DNA from: Piezodorus guildinii
Lineage: Eukaryota > Arthropoda > Insecta > Hemiptera > Pentatomidae
Assembly (NCBI GenBank): GCA_023052935.1
Contig: CM041293.1
Location: 173,219,600 to 173,283,599, forward strand
Reading direction: 5' to 3'
DNA: 64,000 nt
The notes below the pieces were generated by a model, which saw nothing but the letters and a program-made list of their open reading frames with translations, was not told where the DNA came from and made no database searches. The position numbers were made by a program, and so were the translations under genes. Positions 1-10,997 of the stretch are shown here, piece after piece; positions within the stretch are counted from its first letter, which is position 1; every line of letters starts with the position of its first letter.

Positions 1-755
1 TATACATGGTCTACATAAACAAATTCAACATTCTAACAAACATAATTAACATGAGATATGATATGATATCATTAACAGCTAGTGATCACTGACAAGTGAC
101 TGCTATTGCACAATAATGATCTTGGAAAATATTTAGGTTTTTTAACCAATTTATTATTTTAATTTTTAATTGAAATCTAGAATTATTTTTAGTGTTATGG
201 AAGATGTTTTAGTATGCTTTGGATTGAAATTAACTTAGTAACTTTTGATTTTACAATTTTCTAATGTGAGATTTTTTTGGGATTGAATTTAGGGAGTTCT
301 TGCCATTGTACTGATAGAATGAAGGAAAAATTTTTTTGTTGGGAACCACTGATATAAACTATTATGATGTACTAACATTATGAGAGGTTTCATTATGTTT
401 CTATTTACTGTTATATCTGTGGCAGTCGTGAATAAGTGGTTAAGTCAAAATCTTTCATTTTACAGGTGAGCGACTTAAAGTTTTACGTAATACCACAATA
501 GAGTTATTAATTACAGCTTTCTTTAAACCTAAAATTTCGTCCACCAAGAAATTTCTTTAACCAATTTAACACGGCGTAGGAGAAGGTCTGAGGGAGCGAT
601 GCGTGAAGTTAACTCATTTTTTATATAATTTGAGTTATCTAGTTTTTCACGACCGCCACAGATATATACATATAATCTTCCAGTTCATAATTTATGAGCT
701 AGAAAAAAATACTTCAGCTTAAAATCTCCATTTCATATCTTATGACGTAATTCAG
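1..755. other. AT-rich spacer, no gene seen
   Basis: No coding exon, RNA gene or recognisable transposon is seen here. The stretch is AT-rich with short A and T runs. Its right border is the left target-site copy of the LINE described next. Confidence 0.6.
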
Positions 756-767
756 AATTTCTTTGTT

Positions 768-1571
768 CTTCTTCTTCTTTTCCGCTCTAAAGCCCGAGAT
801 GAACTTTGGTCTCTCCAACAATGATACGCCATTCTTTCTGTTCATGGCCTGCCTTCTCCAGTTGGCCACTCCAATTCTAGACAGATCCTCCTCCACTTCT
901 TTAATCCAACTACCAACATTTACGTGGACGTCCCAAATTTCTTTTCCTGGAAACGTTTCGTGCAGAACTTTCATCAGCATTCTTTCATCTGGCATTTGCT
1001 CGATATAACCCAGCCAACTAATTCTTCTCGATTTAATGAACCTTAGTATATCTTCGTTCTGCATAAGATAATCAAATTATTGGTTACGCCTGATACACCA
1101 TATACCATGTTCGTTTATAGGACCAACAATTCGCCTCATAATTTTCCTTTCAAATATTTTAAGGGCTCGCTGGTCAGCTACTTTAAGTGTCCACGTCTCT
1201 GTGCCATAACATATAATAGGCCTAATAAGGGTCTTATATAATTTGAGCTTTGTGCGTTTCGACAGTAGTGCCGATTTTATTAGCCTTGAAAGACCATAAT
1301 ACGCTTTGTTGCCATACATTATTCTTCTCTTTATCTCATCACTCACCCTAACCGCATTGTTTATCTCAGTGCCAAAGTATGTGAAACGATCAACAGCTAC
1401 GAACGTATAGCCATCACATCTGAAATCTTGTTTTCTTCTTCTTGCCTGAGAGCTTGATGCTATCATGTATTTGGTTTTATTTTCATTTATCTCAAGACCC
1501 ACGCTTTGACTTTCTTGAACAATCTTTGCCAGAATTTCTTTCAATGTCTTCTCACTTGTTGCCAGAACCAC
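768..1571 (-). mobile_element. 5'-truncated LINE (endonuclease/RT type), 3' part only, with 12-bp target duplications
   Basis: A dead copy of a non-LTR retrotransposon on the minus strand. The frame from 1571 to 1077 matches the end of a reverse transcriptase: it starts just after where the catalytic YADD box should lie (VLATSEKTLKE), then gives NENKTKYM, the thumb-like segment DRFTYFGTEINNAV, and YKTLIRPIICYGTETWTL. A frameshift near 1070 moves the C-terminal part (SRRISWLGYIEQMPDERML, then WRRQAMNRK) to the frame 1064-714. The 3' end carries a short GAA-repeat tail (768-780). The 12-bp sequence aatttctttgtt occurs directly outside both ends (756-767 and 1572-1583). This is the target duplication made by target-primed reverse transcription, so both borders are exact and the 5' truncation is original. 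Confidence 0.88.
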
Positions 1572-1583
1572 AATTTCTTTGTT

Positions 1584-3013
1584 TTTGGCAGGTACATTTT
1601 CAACTCGACTCTCTTGAATATATTTCTGAACTATTTAAATATGGAAAATATAAAGTAGTTTTCTAATGTATAGCCAAGACCTTTTCTTCAAGAGTCATGA
1701 GGAGCCAGTTTTTATGTTGAACCTTTATTCCTTATCAATTAAAAAGTATTTTTAATAGATACAATTTTATTTTTATGAGATTTTCATTCAGTAGCATTAA
1801 TTACACACTGTATACTTATATAGCTCTATTTAATTTAATTGTTTTAAATTATTTCAACTTACAAAGTGAATAAGTCAGAATAATGAAACTGGGAAAGAGG
1901 CTTCATAAAAAAAAAAAATTTTAGTAAAATATATAACAAATTAATCGAAACTTATTTCATCAATTAATTATTAGCTTGATAACATTCATTTTTTGAAATC
2001 ATACTTATGAATCACAGTGCACTCTGTTGTTGGATTTATTCATTATTTAAATTATTTGACTTTATTAGGAGTTTTAGACTGTCCTCTCTGTCTACCAGTA
2101 TGTCTTCAAATATTTCCTTTCTGTTGTAAATATTTTCATGTATAACTTCCACAAAACTCAAACTTTTTGAGATTTTTATAATTATTTTGGGATAAATAAT
2201 TCATTTCCAATATTCTGCCATGTCAAGGATTAAAAGCAATCATTTTCCCAATTACTTTTATATTTATTATTATTCCACCAGGAAGTAAATTTAGGTAAAA
2301 TGTGTCTTTCTTACATTAAATTATTAAGGTTGTCAATCTTCTAACTGTGTAATTTTTAATCATAATTAGGCATATGTATGTAAATAATTTTTAGTGATAC
2401 AGTATAATTTGGGATTTACTAATTAAATTTTAATTAACAATTTTTATAATTTTGTTGTATATTGAAGGATGGCATGATTCGGATGGCGGTCCATGCATGT
2501 TCACTAAAAATGGTGTTAACTATTATTTGTGAAACCATCATTTTGAGTTCTTCAATATCACTAAAAGGTAATAAGATGTAATGCGAAAGTTTTTTTGTTT
2601 TTTTTAAATCAATAAAAAATAGTATGAAAAAATAATATAAAAATCTGGTATGCACAAAATCAACTTTCATTACATCCGTCGATTTAAAAAGTTAGGGCTA
2701 AAAAATGTTTAAAGAATTAAATTGAGTTTCGATGGAAACATTTATTTTAGTTTAAATAATTTATCAATGTAATTTATTATCTACAATGATCACTTAGTTT
2801 TATCTGCTTTTTATTGTTCTCCATTACCTTATACAACTTTGTGTATGACAAAATATTTAATTTTCCTACAGTATATTATACATCTATATTATTATTCTTA
2901 TTTCCTGAAAAAAAAATTACTTAAAAAGATATTTTTGCTCTTTTCTCCTTTTTTTGGTTATCAAATTCATTCTGTTTTTATACATTTGTATAAAATACAT
3001 ATGTTATACATTT
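1584..3013. other. AT-rich spacer, no gene seen
   Basis: Only AT-rich sequence with short A runs (for example near 1908). The few open frames, such as one on the minus strand at 2434-2670, have low-complexity composition, no recognised motif and no splice context. Confidence 0.55.
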
Positions 3014-3015
3014 AT

Positions 3016-3878
3016 TGTAATATACCCACTATAGAAGGAATTTTTTATTGTTAGAATTATTTTTATTTTATTTTGACAGGCTAACAATCTTATAATTAAT
3101 ATTGTACTATGCAGGCTAACAATCATGTTTAGGTATTGACAGCTTTAATTGTATGTTTATGGTCACCATTTTGGAAGCTTATTAGCCAAATTATATAATA
3201 TGCTTATTTTTAAAAAACAAATATTTCTTAAGGAAACAATTAATTTACACAATATTTAATAATCTAAACTTTATTTTCTCAGGTCTGGGTTCATAACAAT
3301 CAGGCACAATTTTTATAATTAACTTATAATTATAACTTACAAAATAAATAAGTAATGAACAGGCTAACAATGTTGATATTAACTTCTATTCTTCTGACAG
3401 CAGCTCTAACTCCTGGAGGTCCTCACACTTTCACAGTCAAAACAGATCTCCCTTTTCTCTCTACCTGGTTTCTCTGGGTTTTCTCCGGGGTTTTCCTTTT
3501 CCCTCTTCACCTCTAGCCAACAAAATTAAGTTTCTTCTTTAACAAATGTTTTATTTTTGATTCTGGATCTTCTTTTTAAATAATTGATTCTTCTATTATA
3601 GTGGATATTAAAAACTGGCTTGTGGAATATGTGAATTTCATTAATTAAGACTAGAAGATAGATCTGGCAGTGGTTTTGGTTAGTATCCAAAATGGAGTCT
3701 ACACATTTGTAATAAGCTTCCAAAATGGTGACCATAAACATACAATTAAAGTTGTCAATACCTAAACATGATTGTTAGCCTGCATAGTACAATATTAATT
3801 ATAAGATTTTTAGCCTGTCAAAATAAAATAAAAATAATTCTAACAATAAAAAATTCCTTCTATAGTGGGTATATTACA
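3016..3878 (-). mobile_element. LTR of family A (minus strand) with an inverted copy of its first ~165 bp
   Basis: Read on the minus strand from 3878, the sequence starts TGTAATATACCCACTA and matches the LTR at 30,070-30,700 along most of its length. It ends near 3189 with an AT-rich segment followed by TTGGC, the first bases of the primer-binding site seen after the other copy. Immediately beyond this, 3016-3183 repeats the start of the LTR in the opposite direction, so 3014-3183 and 3711-3880 form nearly identical 170-bp inverted arms. No coding sequence is attached. This is a solo or rearranged LTR; the arrangement is described under findings. Confidence 0.75.
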
Positions 3879-3880
3879 AT

Positions 3881-4330
3881 ATTTAGCCTTTTTTTATCAA
3901 TGCCATCAAGATAATATGGTTAATTTTTTTTTAATCTACAAAATTAAATGTATGTTGGAGAAAAAATTCAAACCCTAGCATATTATTTAAATCAGAATGA
4001 AGCCTATATGATTTAAAAGCGCATTAAATTTTACCTTGATATAGCAGGTTAAATGATAAGAGTTTCTGCCATTTTTGAGAAAAATTTTCAAAATGGATGG
4101 TATAAGAGACTCTCATTTAGTAATGATCTAGAAGTAAAAATAATTAATAACAATATTAGTTTATGGATTTATAACAATTTTTCATTTATTTTAACAACTT
4201 ACATACAATTTCAAACATAATATTTCTTCTAAAATCTTGGGCACAGTATGGGAGAAGTAAAACCTGTATAATACAGTATGTGGCAACACTGAATCACCAT
4301 AACCTCCATCATCACATTATTAACATTTAA
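3881..4330. other. AT-rich spacer
   Basis: No gene or repeat recognised. It ends in TTTAA (4326-4330), the left target copy of the piggyBac-like element. Confidence 0.5.
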
Positions 4331-5256
4331 CTGGTGAGGTGAAATTTATAGTCAAAATTGGTGATGTGGGGTCTCTCAGACCCCAGGTCTCATTTTTTTT
4401 TTTTTTTTTTTAATGCTTAAACGTCTAGAATTGTTTATTTTTGTATAATGCGTTAATTCAACCAATTTTCAATAGGTACCATACAAAAGGATGCTTATAA
4501 AATTGAATAAATGCCTGATATTATTAAATAGATTTTATTAATATTTTTTATTTTTAATGTTATATTTTAAGCAATGAAAATATTTGTAAAATAATATATA
4601 AAGAAGTCCTTATCTTAAAGTTTATTATATTTAAAAAACGGAAAATGATTAAAAAATTAAACTTTAATATTGTAAAGAAAGTATACACTGCTAAAATTGG
4701 CACAGTTTTGGCAATAGGAAACCGAACATTGCTCACAGATATTTTGTTCACATTTAATACAAACTATAGATGACTTCCTATCCTTGTTTTTTGGAAAAAA
4801 TAACATCTCCTTTTCTTCGGAGGGCCCTTCTGACTGTATGTGTTAGATTCTTCTGTTTTTCTCTCCTTATAATGATTGGGCTTTAGACCGAAGCACCTGG
4901 GAAAGTCTAGGATTTTCTCACCACCTGGTCATGTAGATCCTTTAAGAAATATGATCCCAGCTTTTTAATAAAATTAAAAAAGTGCGTAAAATAACTCTAC
5001 CAGAAGACATTTCTTTCAAAAAATTGAAAAAACACACTTTCAATAAATGCGAACAGTAATGGTGAGGTGGGGTCTATAGGACCCTAATAACACTGGCCTA
5101 AAGCAATTCTGATAAAAAACCGACTAAAAAAGGATGCTATATCACAATCATTTCGAGACAGAAAATGTCAAGTTTTCACAAGCCGATCAGATCGGGACAA
5201 TGGGATTTACAAAACTTTAAAGAGGCCCCGAAGTCCTGTAGAACCCACCTCACCAG
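4331..5256 (-). mobile_element. piggyBac-like DNA transposon relic with inverted termini
   Basis: The two ends are inverted copies: ctggtgaggtg at 4331-4341 and cacctcaccag at 5246-5256. Both are flanked by TTTAA (4326-4330, 5257-5261), which contains the TTAA target typical of piggyBac elements. On the minus strand around 4820-4690 a short frame encodes a cysteine-rich tail (KDRKSSIVCIKCEQNIC, then CSVSYCQNC) resembling the C-terminal zinc-binding domain of piggyBac transposases. A third copy of the terminal motif (tggtgaggtgggg) lies inside at about 5058. The catalytic DDD part of the transposase is missing, so the element cannot move by itself. Borders are well supported; the family call rests on the cysteine pattern and the TTAA target. 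Confidence 0.72.
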
Positions 5257-5261
5257 TTTAA

Positions 5262-5927
5262 CATATGTTCACGACTTAATGCGCTTATAACAACTTTCTT
5301 TTAACTTTTAGGACTTATTTTATTACATATTAAGTTTTCTAAATTCTTGCGCCTTCCATATGGTATGTTATGCATCTGTATTACTACCTCATAATTCAGG
5401 AATAATTTTTTGATGACTTGATTACAGAGAAAAATAAATTTTCCTATCTAAAGAAACTTAATTACAATGTACTTTATACATACAAATCTTTTATTAGGAA
5501 AGAATGCCCTTAACGATTGTGAAAACCGTATCAAAATCCTTTGCATAGTTTAGGAGTTTGCAGAAACCAAAAATAGCAATATCAGTTTATATACAGAAAG
5601 AAGAGAATATATGAAAATAATGTTTCTCTATACTATCTTTTTAATTTTATCTTGTTACTATTCAGCTTTGATGAAAGTTGGAAATGTGGGTTGAAATGTT
5701 GGTTTCGCTATAAATAGTTTATACTATTTTTTGATACTCATCCTTCATTTAGACATACAGCCAAATATTAATACTAATTGTTGTATAGTCTATCTACGTC
5801 TCAATGGTAGCCACTAGTGATTATATGACTAGCCCCTAGTATAATATGATTGATTTTTTTTTTTTTTTTTTTTGGATCCTGATATGATCTACCAACTAAT
5901 ATCTAAAAATCAATAGTTTTAATTTTT
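5262..5927. other. AT-rich spacer with a T-run
   Basis: No gene recognised. A long T-run lies at about 5849-5873. The right border is the start of a Helentron-like repeat. Confidence 0.5.
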
Positions 5928-7085
5928 ACTTTCACTTACTAAGGGAAATCATATAATAAGGGAAAGTATTGCGATCGTGAAAATTTTCTAATTCCAGTTT
6001 TCAACAGAAATACACGCTTTAGGGTCCCCTGAGTCCAAATAACCAAGTCCTGCAAAAAGGTCTGTGTGTGTCTGTGGTATGTCCGCGTAAACGAAAAGTC
6101 CTATGAATCTGAAATTTCATATTTAAGACAACTATACACCCGAGATGTTACAAAAACTTTTTCATCAAAATCAGCTAACCAGAAGATCCATTTCATACCA
6201 TACATTTTGCACCTTTTTTATGATTTTCTCAAAAAAGGTTGAAACGATTTTGATTAAACTCGCTCTATTGATAAAAAATTTATTAGGTTTTAACATCATG
6301 TTGGTTTCATTCTGATAGAAATAGTCTGACAGGGCTTAAATGCTGATATTTTAAATTTTCTTCCTCTAAAGTACCTTTAATTTTGTAGATTCTATAAAAA
6401 TAACCATATTATCTTGTTACCACTAATGAAAAACAAGTAAATATATAAGTTGAACGAATTTGATATCTAACTAAAGGAGAAAACTGAAAAATATGTTTTT
6501 AATGCAAATTTTGGTTTTTAAACATAAGAACAGTAATATATATGTATAATATACCGTTGGAAAGCTAAAGATTTTAGACAAATATTTGTCTCATACACAA
6601 GCTTTTAAAAGTTAATAGAGAGTGATGAAAATCCAATAAAAGTAACTGATTATTATATATATTATTATTAATATTATTTTGTTAGCATTGATAAGTAACA
6701 GCTAAATATGCAAGTTGAGCGAATTTGAAAAAAGAAAAAAAAACTGAAGGAGAAAACTGAAAAAATATTTTTTTTAATGAAATTTTTTGTTTTTGGACAT
6801 AAGAACAGTAATATACATGTATGATATACCGTTGGAAAGCAAATAATTTTAGAAAATATATTATCTCACACACAAGTTTTTAAAATATAATCGAGACTGA
6901 TGAAAAGCCGATTAAACTAACTGATTATTTTAGATAATGATATAATAGATTTTTTAATAAAACACATGTTTCTGTAGAAATTCAATTTAATTAATTCTTT
7001 AATGGTTTCACTTATTTTTATCTCTATTTGAAAATGTTTTAATCGATTTTTAAAACGGAGGTAAGTGAAAGTCGTGTGTTAGAAT
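5928..7085 (+). mobile_element. Helentron-like repeat, family H, copy 1, with an internal tandem duplication
   Basis: Long interspersed repeat without coding capacity, present at least six times in the window. It starts with actttcacttact (5928-5940), continues with the family's conserved leader (gggaaagtattgcgatcg; later ggtcccctgagtcc), and ends near ggtaagtgaaagt (7060-7072), the inverted complement of the start. In this copy the usual trailing hairpin and caccaga end are lost. An internal unit is duplicated in tandem with a 275-bp period: aagaacagta starts at 6526 and again at 6801, each followed by a near-identical block. The Helentron assignment is inference from the subterminal inverted repeats and the 3' hairpin of other copies. 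Confidence 0.6.
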
Positions 7086-7269
7086 AACAATTTAAAAAAA
7101 TTAAATATCATTTATAATAGTATAAAAAAATAAATAATAGTTATATTAAAAATATGATAATTATTTATTTGTTATAAATCCGTTAAAAGTGGTGATCCTC
7201 AGCATGTCTCTATTTCATGTGTGAGTTCTACAATAAACTTGTGTCTATTTCACTAGCTATGAGTATTAT

Positions 7270-7535
7270 TATCTTGACACAGGAGTCAGTGAATCTGTGG
7301 GGTAGTGTCATAGCATATCAACCTTCTATACCTAAGGTAGCAGGGTTAAACACAGCAGATGGCTTAAGGATTTTGTAAAGGGAATAAAAAGTCCTTGGTT
7401 ATGCTGTCCTGTAGAGGGGACATAAAATGGTGGGTGTACTCATTAAAGACTCCTATCCAAATCCAACCTGTATAGACAAAATTAGCTAGAGTAGCATAAA
7501 GTAATGTTAAACGATTAAACAAACATCGCCATTAC
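7270..7535 (+). mobile_element. tRNA-derived SINE, family S3, copy 1
   Basis: Degraded copy of a SINE family found five times here. It has a head resembling an internal RNA polymerase III promoter, a body with ggattttgtaaagggaataa, gctgtcctgtagaggggac and actcattaaagactcctatcc, and a tail ending in aacaaacatc. The B-box region (gcagggttaaacac) is weak, so it is probably inactive. Confidence 0.65.
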
Positions 7536-8697
7536 CCCACATGTTAAGTTATAAAACCAACTTTAGCTATAAAAAAATCATATTGATCGAGTCTTGAAAA
7601 AATAAATGATTCATTTTTATGTAAATACAAAAAAGAAATAAAGAAAATTGTTATGTAGTTTTCTCATTATTAATAAGACAGGGTTGATTCAATTCAAAGG
7701 AAGTTTGAAAGGGGGCCACAATTAAAAGATGTTGAGAAACCCCTTTTCGATTTAATTTCAAATTTAAATTTAATTGTAGGTTTTATTAAACTATTAAACA
7801 TTAAATAGACAATAAATAAATATACATATATGGTATAATTTATAGAATCTTTGACTGTCGTTCAGGGGCAATTTAGTCTTCTTGTAAGTTTTTCCCCTCT
7901 AGAATGATACTTAAAAAAAACTGTTTCTTAAAAATATATTTTTCTCAATGTTTAATATTTCATAATTTTATTGCCTTATAAATAATTGAGAAATCCTTCT
8001 GACATCTTAGGGTTTGTACAGAAGAAAAAAAAAAAAAAAAAAAAAAAAAAACACACATTCTTTACCAGATGCACACATATTTTGTAATAAGTAAAATTAA
8101 AGGGAAAGGAAAGAGTTGAAAAAAAAGTATATTTTTTTACTGATGATTGTATATTTTGTATAATTTCATCACTAAAATTATTTTTGTTTTTTTTGGGATT
8201 GCTTTATGAAATTTGTAAATAGGAGGGTTCGTAATTGAAATTTACATTGTCCATCACATATAATGTAAAAAAAAAAAAAAAAAAAATAGTAATTGATGTA
8301 TAAATTATTTGTATTTAGATGTAAATAATCCTATTAGTTCATTATATCATTATGTATATTTTTAGATCTGTGTGTAATAAAACATACATATATGTTTTGT
8401 AATATTTATTTTATGATTGTTCAAAATAAATGTTAAATTATATTGAGAAATAAATATATACATCTATACTAACTGTGCTTCGTAGTTTGACCTTTTACAT
8501 TTAAAAAATAAAACTTCTTTATTCAAAATAAATTACATACATTTTTACAGAGCAAGTATAAGTCACAATCTCACCAAAAGTGTGAGAAAGGCATTGACCT
8601 GCGACAATTCAACAGTAAGAAGTAGTAAATGAATGAACCAAAAAACCAAAAAGAAGTAAGAAATACTTCAAATACAAATACATACATACACGATATG
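7536..8697. other. AT-rich spacer
   Basis: No gene recognised. It holds long A-runs at about 8023-8050 and 8268-8286, and a possible polyadenylation-like stretch near 8340-8400 with no upstream exon. Confidence 0.5.
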
Positions 8698-8996
8698 GGG
8701 AGCCTGTGGCCGAATGGCTAGTGCGCTAGTCTCTCATGCTACAGGTTGTGAGTTCGAATCCCAGTCCCAACGGGGCTTTTATAAGGATGTATATAATTAG
8801 GGATTCACTCACAACCTCTCCCCCGGATATGTGAGACCTGTCAGCCAAATGGTGGCTACTCAAAAAAATTAGGCGTAGGGAGTGATGACCCTATCCTACA
8901 AAATGCATCAAGAAACGCGAGTGTAATCTCCCCGGAGAATACATCGCGAGGCCCAGGGCCTACACGGTTTGTCACGCCACTGAAAGGAGAAGAAGA
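8698..8996 (+). mobile_element. tRNA-derived SINE, family S1, copy 1 (most complete)
   Basis: Begins with a tRNA-like head: A-box-like tggccgaatggctagtgcgc and a clear B box, gttcgaatcc. The pattern resembles tRNA-Ser/Leu. The body follows (ggggcttttataagg, cctctcccccgg, gtgagacctgtcagcc, ggcccagggcctacacgg) and the copy ends at gccactgaaaggagaagaag. Two other copies lie at 20,838-21,126 and 40,826-41,025 in the opposite direction. The tail shares GAAGAAG with the RTE-like LINEs at 768 and 38,261, which suggests they share retrotransposition machinery. This is a retroposon, not a tRNA gene: no matching acceptor stem closes the head. Confidence 0.85.
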
Positions 8997-9019
8997 TATA
9001 CATGATATAAAATAAAGGC

Positions 9020-9260
9020 ACATATATAGTTTCCATGTCTTTGCCCAACAGTAGCAAATCATCAGCATACTCTAGAATTGGAATTTTACCAACAAGATTT
9101 AAACATTTCTCGGTATGCATCATATATCCTATGACATATTCTAAAGCTAAATTAAATAAAACAGGTGAAAGGGAGTCACCTCGTTTCAGACCTGATAAAA
9201 TCTCAAAATTTTTAAAGAAATTTTGACCGATTCTAACTTTATTGAATGTATTTAAACTAT
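9020..9260 (-). pseudogene. LINE reverse-transcriptase core fragment
   Basis: Minus-strand translation gives GLKRGDSLSPVLFNLALEY (around 9200-9140) followed by VGKIPILEYADDLLLLG (around 9085-9040). These are the RT motifs preceding and containing the catalytic YADD box, and YADD is intact. The fragment ends beside the tail of the S1 SINE, suggesting the SINE landed in or next to an older LINE. The rest of the LINE is not recognisable. The clade cannot be assigned. Confidence 0.75.
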
Positions 9261-9616
9261 AGTAGAATGTATTAATGCTATATAGTATTGCATTTAACGC
9301 TAACCAGTCAGATTTAGTTTTAGAAAATTATTCATTTTTATCTCTCTATTTTAAGTAAATTAAATCTATATGGTCTGAAAAATAGAATGGTGTTTTGAAC
9401 AGTGTTTATTTTATGACTCATTGAAGAATTAACAAAAAAAAAATTTAGGGAAGAAGTTAGTTCCGGAGCTGTCAAATAAACATTTAATGAAGTAGAAACT
9501 TTTTTTGTGCCTACATTTCGGCCTAAATTGTTGTGGATAATACTGTTATTTTTTAAAAGTGTAACCATTCATTTAGGGAACATGTTATTCAGCTCGAAGT
9601 GATCAGATATAAGGAG

Positions 9617-10273
9617 TAGGGTGTCTAGCAAATCAGCTTAAAGAGATTCCCTGACTTTTCCATATTGTAAGAAGTCTTTTACCTGGCCAAATCTGGGTGA
9701 AAAATCGACAAAACAAAGAATAATTATAATTAATATTGTATACTAGATTAATAATATATATAATGAATAATTACTTTACGATAAGATTCAACTATATCTA
9801 CCCAACACTAGCTGACATTGTAGTTGTTTTAGTTGACCTACCAATGAATTATGATGAACTTGAATACTGCAGTTAGTAATAATCAATACTTACAAATCTG
9901 ACCACAAATTTATTTACAATCAATATATCCATGCAAACTTTCAGAGCTTTTCTTTAATGTTTGAATCTCTGCAGCCAAATCTTCAGCTTTCTGAAGAGCT
10001 TCTTGGAGCAAGTTTGCTTTTTTTTTTTCTACAATTCCTTCACTGAAGGAATTTCTCTTCTTTACAGCCTTCCTGTCCTTTTATGATATTAAACTCGCTT
10101 CATGATATTTGCAATATCACAACAAGTAGGCATATTGGAACTTTTGTCTGAGTGAAGAAGAAAAGATGTTATTTAGGGACCATTTCCCTGACCAAAGAAC
10201 AAATTTCCTGACTTTTTCATATGTTTTTAAAATCCCTGACTTTTCCTGGTTTTCTCTGTCCCAAGACACCCTA
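9617..10273 (-). mobile_element. 657-bp DNA transposon with 10-bp inverted termini and a coiled-coil coding relic
   Basis: Ends are tagggtgtct (9617-9626) and its complement agacacccta (10,264-10,273), flanked by the 6-bp direct repeat aaggag (9611-9616 and 10,274-10,279). Subterminal blocks repeat ccctgactttt. On the minus strand at about 10,090-9945 a frame reads KKRNSFSEGIVEKKKANLL and continues with LQEALQKAEDLAAEIQTLK, a charged, heptad-like segment that looks like a once-translated protein tail. No catalytic domain remains. The superfamily is not certain; a 6-bp target is unusual for hAT (8 bp) and piggyBac (4 bp). Confidence 0.65.
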
Positions 10274-10536
10274 AAGGAGGTTACTAGGATTGAAAGGTAT
10301 GTTACATGTTATCTAATAAAATGCTTGTTGCATTAAAACTCTTTACATGGTGACAATAATGTTTTGAAGCAAATTGAATATGATTTAGCTTAATCATTGT
10401 CAGACACAATCAAAAAGTCCTGTGGTGGTGCATCAAATTCTTTATTCGAGGTAAGGCAGCTTGAATATTTTTCAATAAGGAACTCACAGTCGATAAGGAA
10501 CACAGTCGATAGATCAAGCGGTTTGAGGTCTATAGT

Positions 10537-10985
10537 TTGGCATCTGGATTGGCAGAAAGGAGCGAGTTCCAGCAAGTAAATGAATTAGTAAAAAATAAAT
10601 TAAATGAATATTTTTCTGTGCATAAAAATTTATTTTATGAACAAGTTAAATTATTTCAGAGAGTTCAGGTTACAGAGGAATTAATTGACAAATATATAGT
10701 AGACTTACACAAACTTCTTAACATGTGTGAATGGAGTTATGACAAATGCAGAATAGAGGAGGTCATTCTGATATTAAAATTAGTCACAGGCATGGCGTAT
10801 CGTCATTTGTCAACAGAATTGCAGCTTCAGCCGAAATTAACGTTTGAGATACGGGAGAGAGGCAGGCAGGCAGAACAGTTAGAGGAACAACAAGATATGA
10901 TCAGGCAGCCTGGGTGTAATTTTTTATTTAATAAAGTTCCTGAAATAGAAGCTGTAGACAAGTCTAAGCTTATAAGGTCTTTTCT
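10537..10985 (+). pseudogene. Ty3/Gypsy gag fragment
   Basis: An open frame with a capsid-like gag signature: FYEQVKLFQRVQVTEELIDKY, then VDLHKLLNMCEW (the family pattern is YIxDLxxLxxxC), then MAYRHLSTELQLQPKLTFE and RQAEQLEEQQDMIRQ. In Gypsy elements this gag region packages the RNA. No LTR, protease or pol is attached. The frame runs on to about 10,985 and is then replaced by LINE sequence, so the LINE probably inserted into or beside this relic. Confidence 0.7.
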
Positions 10986-10997
10986 GTTGCTTTATAT

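Noticed and set aside
763..1008. Open frame on the plus strand opposite the first LINE
   Set aside because: It is the antisense of the LINE frame, with a phenylalanine run coming from the GAA tail.
4560..4751. 63-codon frame in the piggyBac-like element
   Set aside because: It is out of frame with the cysteine-rich tail, which is the reading that makes sense.
8698..8770. tRNA gene (A and B boxes, cloverleaf-like head)
   Set aside because: The acceptor stem does not close, and the same head is followed by the same 200-bp body in two other places. It is the head of SINE family S1.
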